Source: Bacteroidia bacterium
Lineage (GTDB): Bacteria; Bacteroidota; Bacteroidia; Chitinophagales; Saprospiraceae
Direction: 5' to 3'
Assembly (NCBI GenBank): GCA_030431945.1
Contig: JAUIIF010000124.1
Span: 1-9,619 of the forward strand
DNA length: 9,619 bases
A program made the position numbers and the translations under genes. Numbering within the stretch: the stretch's first letter is position 1; every line of letters begins with the position of its first letter. The notes below the pieces were generated by a model that did not search any database, had not been told where the DNA came from, and was given only the letters and a program-made list of their open reading frames with translations. Positions 1 through 5,538 of the stretch are shown here, piece after piece.

Positions 1-1531
1 TATTCATCTTCTTCAACAACTTTCCGTCTTCGTACCAGTGCCGCCCCATTTCTTCCCCGCCGCGGATGTGGGCAATGACGTAAATGAAACCCCGGTCCAG
101 CAGCGCCAGGCGGGCCACGCTGAAGTAAGGGTCCATGCTGTGGCCATAGCTGCCGTAAGCGTACAGTAGTAAAGGGGCCTTGCCGTCTTTCGCCGTCCCT
201 TTTCGGTAAACAATACTGAGCGGTACCCGGGTGCCGTCGCGGCTGGTGGAAAACCGTCGCTCACTGACGTAGTTGGCTGGGTCAAAGTCACCAAGCACGG
301 GTTGCTGCTTCAGCAAGGTACTTTCCCGGCTGACCATGTTGTAGTCATAGGTACTGGCCGGGGTAGTCATGCTTTGGTAGCCGTACCGCAGGATTTCGGT
401 GTCGAATTCCGGGTTTTTCGCCGTGTAGGCCATATAGGCTTCGTCCTGAAACTCCAGGTAATGGGAGGAATCCCCGCCTCCCAGCGGCGCAGCCTGCCCC
501 GCCGCGAAGGAAATGACGCGCAGCTTGGTCAGGCCGTTCTCCCGTTCACTCAGGACCATAAATTTCCGGAACAGGTCCACGTCTTCCAGCAGTACCTGGT
601 CGCGGTGGGGAATAACCGTCGTCCAGTTCTCCTGGCCCGTGGCATCCTCCGGAGTGACCATCAACTGAAAGTTTTTGGCGTTCTTATTGGTCAGCACGTA
701 AAAGTGGTCGTCCAGGTGGGCAATGCTGTATTCGAGGTTCCGTTCCCGGGCCTGAAAGAGCCGGGGCTTGCCGAGCGGATCATCCGCCCTTAACAGGTGG
801 TATTCGTAGCTGACCGTCTGGGCGGAGCCGAAGACGATGTACTTCATGGACTTGGTCCGGTAAACGAAAGCACGGAAGGTCTCATCGCTTTCTTCGTACA
901 CCACGACGTCATCCTGCGGGGCGGTACCCAGCTCGTGCCGCATGATCTTGTAAGGCCGTAAAGATTCGTCCTTCACGGAATAGAAAAGGTACTGGCCATC
1001 GGCGCTCCAGACGGAGCTGCCCGTTGTATTGGGAATCTGGTCGGGCAGGTGCTGCCCGGTGAGCAGGTCCTTGATGTGGATCGTGTAAATACGCCGACTC
1101 ACGGTATCTTCCCCGTAGGCCAGGTAGCGGTTGTCGTCGGATACGTTGAGACCGCCGACATTGTAAAAATCGTGCGGTACCGCCATTTCGTTGACGTTCA
1201 GCATCAACTCTTCCTCCGTGGTGCCCACTTTGGTCCGGGCAAAGCGCGGATACTGGTCACCTACTTCAAATTTGGTTTGATAAACGTAGCCCCGGTGCGT
1301 GTAAGGAACACTCACATCGTCTTCCTTAATGCGGCCTTTTATTTCCTGGAACAGGGTCTCCTTCAGCTCTGCCTGGTCTTTGGTACGTGCTTCGAAGTAA
1401 GCGTTTTCAGCTTCCAGGTGCGCAATCACCGCCGGGTCTTCCCGCTGGTTCATCCAGTAGTAATCATCGATGCGGTCGTGACCGTGGGCGGAGAGGGTTT
1501 TGGGCGTTTTTTTCGCAATTGGTGGCTTCAT
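1..1531 (-). CDS. ptrB: Oligopeptidase B (prolyl oligopeptidase family S9A), 5' part, cut by the left edge
   Basis: Serine peptidase that cleaves short peptides after Arg or Lys, normally a cytoplasmic enzyme. Reading the minus strand from the ATG at 1531-1529 gives 510 open codons to the window edge. The N-terminus (MKPPIAKKTPKTLSAHGHDR, then IDDYYWMNQREDP) is the family's usual opening, and no signal peptide is visible. Residues ~60-420 are the beta-propeller gate. The alpha/beta hydrolase domain then begins, with YGSYG at 459-463 and IRGGEE at 489-494, followed by HWYEDGK, all hallmarks of oligopeptidase B rather than of prolyl oligopeptidase proper. The catalytic Ser, Asp and His would lie in the missing ~180-200 residues, so activity cannot be judged. 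The ATG was chosen because the sequence upstream of it has no family match; no Shine-Dalgarno is seen. The gene diverges from the Tricorn-like protease gene. Confidence 0.95.
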   Translation of the reverse strand, partial: MKPPIAKKTPKTLSAHGHDRIDDYYWMNQREDPAVIAHLEAENAYFEARTKDQAELKETLFQEIKGRIKEDDVSVPYTHRGYVYQTKFEVGDQYPRFARTKVGTTEEELMLNVNEMAVPHDFYNVGGLNVSDDNRYLAYGEDTVSRRIYTIHIKDLLTGQHLPDQIPNTTGSSVWSADGQYLFYSVKDESLRPYKIMRHELGTAPQDDVVVYEESDETFRAFVYRTKSMKYIVFGSAQTVSYEYHLLRADDPLGKPRLFQARERNLEYSIAHLDDHFYVLTNKNAKNFQLMVTPEDATGQENWTTVIPHRDQVLLEDVDLFRKFMVLSERENGLTKLRVISFAAGQAAPLGGGDSSHYLEFQDEAYMAYTAKNPEFDTEILRYGYQSMTTPASTYDYNMVSRESTLLKQQPVLGDFDPANYVSERRFSTSRDGTRVPLSIVYRKGTAKDGKAPLLLYAYGSYGHSMDPYFSVARLALLDRGFIYVIAHIRGGEEMGRHWYEDGKLLKKMN

Positions 1532-1957
1532 GACTTGGGCGGTTGAAATAGGAGAGGGCGCGAAGATAAGGTATGAGCGCGGAGGGAAAAGGATCGGGAG
1601 CGACTACTTTTTGGGGCGGGGGCGCTGGTGCAGAGAAAGGTTTCCTGAGCGGGGAAAGGACCTGGCTGCAGTGGTGCAAGGGAGGTTTCTTCTGCCTGAT
1701 TCCGGATAATGTTTACCACAGGTTTCTATCCCTGACGGGCCTTCGCCGGCTTACGTGGTTATTCGCCCTGCACCAGCGTCCGCGCCCTGAAATGCCCCTA
1801 AACAGGGAACTGTCAGTCCGCCGATCTGGAACTCCCTTTTATCCGGCTACTCCGGAATCTGCTTTCTTACCTACCTTCAGCCCTGCAACTGCGGATGCTG
1901 TCCGGATACTGCGGGAAAACGCGGAGTTGCGGCCTTACCATACCATAAACCATTGTC
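1532..1957. other. Divergent intergenic region between the two peptidase genes
   Basis: This 426-base stretch should hold the promoters of both divergent genes. Open frames cross it, but their translations look compositionally random (rich in Pro, Arg, Gly and Trp) and match no family I know. Just upstream of the Tricorn-like gene there is a short inverted pair, GCAACT at 1885-1890 and AGTTGC at 1925-1930, and a direct repeat ACTGCGG at 1888-1894 and 1908-1914. These could form a leader structure or be chance. I see no small RNA, tRNA or clear operator. Confidence 0.6.
1561..1568 (-). promoter_or_regulatory. Possible Bacteroidota-type -7 box for ptrB
   Basis: On the minus strand the sequence TATCTTCG matches the Bacteroidota -7 consensus TAnnTTTG in all but one fixed position. 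It sits about 30 bases before the ptrB start, which would give a short 5' leader of roughly 20-25 bases. No clear TTG -33 element is found at the right distance, so this is only a candidate. Confidence 0.25.
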
Positions 1958-4900
1958 GTGAAGAATTTACTCCTCCTCTTTTGTTTGCTGTCTTCCGTTT
2001 TCCTGGTCGCTGCGGATGCCCCTAACTGGTTGCGTCATCCGGCCATTTCCCCAGACGGGCAGGTGATTGCCTTTACCTACAAAGGTGACCTCTATACCGT
2101 ACCCGCTGCGGGCGGGGAGGCCCGCCAGTTGACGTTTCACGAAGGACATGATTACCTGGCTGTCTGGAGTAAGGACGGGACCAAAATCGCCTTCGCTTCC
2201 GAACGCTACGGCAATTTTGACGTGTTTGTCATGCCCGCCACCGGCGGGCAGGCCAAGCGGCTGACGTTTCATTCCAACGACGAGGTGCCCTACAGCTTTT
2301 CCGCCGACGACCAAACCGTTCTCTTTGGTGCCCTGCGGCAGGATGACGTGCAGCACCGGCAGTACCCGCATCGGTCCCAGTCCGAGCTGTACTCGGTACC
2401 CGTAGGGGGTGGCCGCGTAGGCCAGGTTCTTACCATCCCGGCCGAATACGTTCAGGTAGACAAATCGGACAACCTGGTGGTGTATCAGGACAAAAAGGGT
2501 GGGGAAGACCCCTACCGGAAGCACCACACTTCTTCCATTACCCGCGACTTGTGGACCTACGATCGCACCACCAAAACCCACCGCCAACTAACCACCCACC
2601 AGGCCGAAGACCGCCAGCCGGTACTGAGTGCCGATGAAAAAAGCCTCTACTTCCTGAGTGAGCGAAGCGGAACCTTCAACGTACACAAGCTCTCGCTGGA
2701 AGACCCGGCTAAAGTGGAACAGCTGACCGAGTTTTCCCTTCACCCCGTCCGTTTCCTGAGCCGGGGCGGAAACACCCTTTGCTTTGGTTTTGACGGTGAA
2801 TTGTACACCCTGCGGGAAGGCAGCGCGCCACAGAAGGTAACCGTCAACATCGTTACGCAGGACAAGAAAAACAACGACCGCTTCCTCTCAATTAACGGTG
2901 GGGTAAGCGAAATGTCCGTATCCCCCAACGGAAAGGAAATAGCCTTCATCGCCCGGGGAGAAGTTTTCGTTACTTCCGTCGGGGAATCCTTTACGAAACG
3001 ACTGACGAACACCCCCGAGCAGGAACGTTTCGTCAGCTGGGGCCCGGAAGGTAAGTCCGTCGTGTACAGCAGTGAACGTAAGGGCAAATGGAGCATTTTT
3101 GCTACCGAGAAAGTGCGGGAGGATGAACCCTTCTTTTATGCTGCTACCCTGGTCAAGGAACAACCGGTCCTGGAAAATGAAACGGACAACTACCTGGCCA
3201 AATACTCCCCCGATGGTAAGAAAATGGCCTACGTGGCGGGGCGTCGTTCCATCGTCGTCCGGGACGTTGCCACGGGTAAGGAAACCACCCTGCTGGGCGA
3301 AACAGAATTGTTCCACATGCGGGATGGCGATAAATATTTTACCTGGAGCCCCGACAGTGAATGGCTACTGGTGGAATGGGACCTGTTGCTGAACAACAGT
3401 GACGTATTACTGATGAAGGCCGATGGCTCCAAGCGCGTAAACCTGAACCGCAGCGGGTACTACGATTCCCGCCCGAAATGGGTCGATGGTGGAAAGCGGA
3501 TGATTTGGTTCAGCAACCGCGATGGCTTAAAATCTTATGCTACCAGCGGTCGGTCTGAGCAGGATGTCTACAGCATGTTCTTCACCCAGGAGGCCTGGGA
3601 TAAAGCCAACCTCAGCGAGGAAGACTACAAGCTGGCCAAAGCCGTGGAAGAAGCCCAGAAAAAAGATAAAAAGGACGGGGAGAAGAAAGAAGAAGATGAG
3701 GACGAAAAGGAAGAGGAAAAGAAAGAAGAAGCAAAGAAAAAAGTAGTGCCCCTCACCTTCGACTGGGACAACCTGGAGGAAAGAACCAAGCGGTTAACCA
3801 TTCATTCTTCTGCACTCGGAGATGCTGTACTGGCTAAGGATGGTGAGAAGCTCTATTACCTCGCCCGCTTTGAGGATAAAATGAACCTCTGGAGCACCAA
3901 CCTGCGCACCAAGGCCACCAAAATGGAACTAAAGCTGGGCGCCAGTTCCGGGCGCCTGGAATGGGATGCGGAAAGGAAAAACCTATACCTGCTCAGCGGC
4001 GGGAAAATCGCTAAGATAGATCTGGCCAAGAGCAAGCAGGAGCCGGTAAAGATCAGCGGGGAGATGGCATACGATGCCGCCGCCGAACGGAAGGTAATGT
4101 TTGATCACGTCTGGATTCGGACCAACGCTATTTTCTATCATCCGGACTTTCACGGAGTCGACTGGCAGCAACTGCGTACCGAATACGAAAAGTACCTGCC
4201 TTCCATCGGTAACTCTTTTGAACTTACGGAAATGCTTTCGGAGATGCTGGGCGAACTCAACGTCTCCCACGCCGGGGCGCGGTACCGCAGCAGCGGGTTC
4301 TCCAACCCTGATGCCACCGCCTCCCTTGGGGTATTCATGAATTACGCGCACCCTGGGGATGGTATGCTGATTGATGAAGTAATCACTGGTGGTCCCCTCG
4401 ACCGGGCTGCTTTCAAGGTCGAGCCAGGCATGATCATCGAGTCCGTAAACGGCGAAGTAATTCAGCCAGACCAGGACGTGGCCCGGTACCTGAACCGGAT
4501 GGCCGGCAAATTCACCCTGCTGGAAATCGTTGATCCGGCGACCAAAAAAAGACAAACCATTACCGTTAAACCGATTTCACTGGCGGAAGAGAACCGCTTA
4601 CTCTACAAACGCTGGGTGCGGCAAAACGAGGAGGAGGTGCACGAGAAAAGTAACGGCACGCTGGGGTACGTCCACATTCCCGGCATGAGCGACGGCCCCT
4701 ACCGCAGCATTTATGAAGACATGATGGGCAAATACTTTGACCGCAAGGCCATGATCGTTGACACCCGCTTTAACGGCGGCGGAGACCTGGTTGCCGACCT
4801 CGCCATGTTTTTTACCGGCGTACCCTTCATCAGCTACGAAACGGAAGCGAAGGTCGTCGGTGGGGAACCAACCTCACGCTGGACCAAACCCACCCTGGCA

Positions 4901-5209
4901 CTCATCAACGAGGCCCAGTACTCCGACGGGCACTGTTTCGCCTGTGGTTACTCCGACCTGAAGATCGGGAAAACCGTAGGGATGCCCACGCCCGGTACTT
5001 GCAGCTTCGCCGGTTGGGAAGGTTTGCCGGACGGCTCCGTGTGGGGGGTCGTGCCCGTAAGCGCGAAGGACATTAATGGGAACTGGATGGAGAATAACCA
5101 GACGGAGCCCGACATCATGGTTAAAAATCAACCCGGAATTATTGACAAGGGTCGGGATGAACAGCTGGAAAGGGCCATCCTGGAATTATTGGCTGAAGTG
5201 AAGGAGTAA
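1958..5209 (+). CDS. Exported Tricorn-family protease (WD40-like/PD40 propellers, PDZ, S41-type catalytic domain)
   Basis: Large peptidase of the Tricorn family (MEROPS S41B), 1083 residues against 1071 for archaeal Tricorn. The family trims peptides into small fragments. In order: a signal peptide (KNLLLLFCLLSSVFLVAADA, residues 2-21), so likely periplasmic or lipid-free exported; PD40/TolB-like repeats such as ISPDGQVIAFTYKGDLY and WSKDGTKIAFASE over ~25-700; a charged linker at 563-595; core helices; a PDZ-like domain at ~785-875; and the C-terminal S41 domain. The catalytic set looks intact: S770-H771 in ELNVSHAG, nucleophile S989 in the YSDG motif, and E1045 in WMENN before EPDI, matching Tricorn Ser745/His746, Ser965 and Glu1023 by motif. 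The GTG at 1958 is chosen because it directly precedes the signal peptide and an in-frame stop lies at 1946-1948. No Shine-Dalgarno is visible. Confidence 0.94.
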   Translation: MKNLLLLFCLLSSVFLVAADAPNWLRHPAISPDGQVIAFTYKGDLYTVPAAGGEARQLTFHEGHDYLAVWSKDGTKIAFASERYGNFDVFVMPATGGQAKRLTFHSNDEVPYSFSADDQTVLFGALRQDDVQHRQYPHRSQSELYSVPVGGGRVGQVLTIPAEYVQVDKSDNLVVYQDKKGGEDPYRKHHTSSITRDLWTYDRTTKTHRQLTTHQAEDRQPVLSADEKSLYFLSERSGTFNVHKLSLEDPAKVEQLTEFSLHPVRFLSRGGNTLCFGFDGELYTLREGSAPQKVTVNIVTQDKKNNDRFLSINGGVSEMSVSPNGKEIAFIARGEVFVTSVGESFTKRLTNTPEQERFVSWGPEGKSVVYSSERKGKWSIFATEKVREDEPFFYAATLVKEQPVLENETDNYLAKYSPDGKKMAYVAGRRSIVVRDVATGKETTLLGETELFHMRDGDKYFTWSPDSEWLLVEWDLLLNNSDVLLMKADGSKRVNLNRSGYYDSRPKWVDGGKRMIWFSNRDGLKSYATSGRSEQDVYSMFFTQEAWDKANLSEEDYKLAKAVEEAQKKDKKDGEKKEEDEDEKEEEKKEEAKKKVVPLTFDWDNLEERTKRLTIHSSALGDAVLAKDGEKLYYLARFEDKMNLWSTNLRTKATKMELKLGASSGRLEWDAERKNLYLLSGGKIAKIDLAKSKQEPVKISGEMAYDAAAERKVMFDHVWIRTNAIFYHPDFHGVDWQQLRTEYEKYLPSIGNSFELTEMLSEMLGELNVSHAGARYRSSGFSNPDATASLGVFMNYAHPGDGMLIDEVITGGPLDRAAFKVEPGMIIESVNGEVIQPDQDVARYLNRMAGKFTLLEIVDPATKKRQTITVKPISLAEENRLLYKRWVRQNEEEVHEKSNGTLGYVHIPGMSDGPYRSIYEDMMGKYFDRKAMIVDTRFNGGGDLVADLAMFFTGVPFISYETEAKVVGGEPTSRWTKPTLALINEAQYSDGHCFACGYSDLKIGKTVGMPTPGTCSFAGWEGLPDGSVWGVVPVSAKDINGNWMENNQTEPDIMVKNQPGIIDKGRDEQLERAILELLAEVKE
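3641..3748 (+). repeat. Low-complexity purine-rich tract encoding a Lys/Glu/Asp linker
   Basis: Within the Tricorn-like gene, residues ~563-595 are almost entirely Lys, Glu and Asp. The coding strand here is nearly all purine (mostly GAA, GAG, AAA and AAG codons). It separates the N-terminal propeller part from the following propeller/core part and is probably a flexible, solvent-exposed linker or coiled segment. Such tracts are prone to replication slippage, so length may vary between strains. Confidence 0.8.
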
Positions 5210-5257
5210 TTCGCCTCCATCGTCCGGTAGTGTCCAAAATCCCTTACATTTAGCCAA

Positions 5258-5279
5258 CGTTACTCCCTGGCGTTGAGAC
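5258..5279 (+). repeat. Direct repeat copy 1 (partner at 5489-5510)
   Basis: The core CGTTACTCCCTGGCGTT is identical in both copies and is followed by GAGAC here and CAGAC in the second copy, giving 21 of 22 matching bases. The copies are 231 bases apart and bracket the hairpin-rich segment. In this copy CCCTGG at 5265-5270 can also pair with CCAGGG at 5278-5283 around an 8-base loop. This pairing is absent from the second copy. Confidence 0.85.
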
Positions 5280-5298
5280 CAGGGCAATCGCAAACACG

Positions 5299-5374
5299 CT
5301 TAGCAGAGCCTCCGCTCGGCGGCTGAAGCAGGAGGAACGACTTGATTCGTCCGCCGAGCAGAGGCTCTGCTGAG
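5299..5374. repeat. Long inverted repeat / hairpin
   Basis: Arms at 5302-5322 and 5351-5371 are complementary over 20 of 21 positions, the exception being C5313 against A5360. They contain AGCAGAGCCTC and GCTCGGCGG on the left arm. Pairing can extend to 24 positions (5299-5322 with 5351-5374) if a U-G wobble at 5301/5372 is allowed. The 28-base loop (5323-5350) can itself form a small ACGA/TCGT stem. A stem this long is far beyond chance. Without a T-run it could be a repetitive extragenic element, an RNA-stabilising structure or a two-way terminator. Confidence 0.85.
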
Positions 5375-5391
5375 GTTGGGAGCCCGTCTCT

Positions 5392-5409
5392 CTGCGGACG
5401 ACCGCGCAG
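5392..5409. repeat. Small hairpin
   Basis: CTGCG at 5392-5396 pairs with CGCAG at 5405-5409 around an 8-base loop. It is short and could be chance, but it lies between two stronger hairpins in the same noncoding region. Confidence 0.35.
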
Positions 5410-5445
5410 CAGCCCGGAACGGAATCAGCTCCTCGCATTAGCTTA

Positions 5446-5465
5446 CGTGGGGGGCCATCCCCACG
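5446..5465. repeat. Perfect GC-rich hairpin
   Basis: CGTGGGG (5446-5452) and CCCCACG (5459-5465) form a perfect 7-bp stem with a 6-base loop GGCCAT. It lies about 75 bases before the STAND gene start. No T-run follows. It may be part of the same structured element as the longer hairpin at 5299-5374. Confidence 0.65.
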
Positions 5466-5488
5466 ACACCGGCCGACGAGCGACTTTG

Positions 5489-5510
5489 CGTTACTCCCTG
5501 GCGTTCAGAC
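5489..5510 (+). repeat. Direct repeat copy 2 (partner at 5258-5279)
   Basis: Second copy of the CGTTACTCCCTGGCGTT repeat, ending 28 bases before the STAND gene start. Its position close to the start codon means it could overlap that gene's promoter or leader, or could mark the end of an inserted repeat element. Confidence 0.85.
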
Positions 5511-5538
5511 ACTGATACAGACACTTTACCACACCCCT

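Larger units (their letters stand above)
5210..5538. other. Structured noncoding region between the Tricorn-like and STAND genes
   Basis: These 329 bases contain no credible gene. They hold a pair of near-identical 22-base direct repeats, one long hairpin, and at least three smaller hairpins, each listed separately. A weak -7-like TACATTTA lies at 5245-5252. No poly-T run follows any hairpin, so none is a textbook intrinsic terminator. The promoter of the STAND gene presumably lies near the right end, but I cannot identify it. Confidence 0.7.

Noticed and set aside
302..1546. Long plus-strand open frames at 302-793 and 1049-1546
   Set aside because: They lie wholly or almost wholly antisense to the oligopeptidase B gene, which has clear family motifs; the frames reflect GC-rich codon bias.
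1573..2025. A 150-codon plus-strand frame in the divergent intergenic region
   Set aside because: Its translation has no recognisable family or signal and it overlaps the signal-peptide region of the Tricorn-like gene in another frame.
1967..4555. Minus-strand frames of 190-206 codons within the Tricorn-like gene (1967-2587, 3983-4555)
   Set aside because: They are antisense to a complete, motif-supported gene and show no family features.
5250..5438. A 62-codon minus-strand frame in the intergenic region
   Set aside because: It runs through the inverted repeat, and its composition is set by that repeat rather than by a protein.
5258..5510. CRISPR-like array
   Set aside because: Only two repeat copies are present and their 209-base separation is far longer than a CRISPR spacer.
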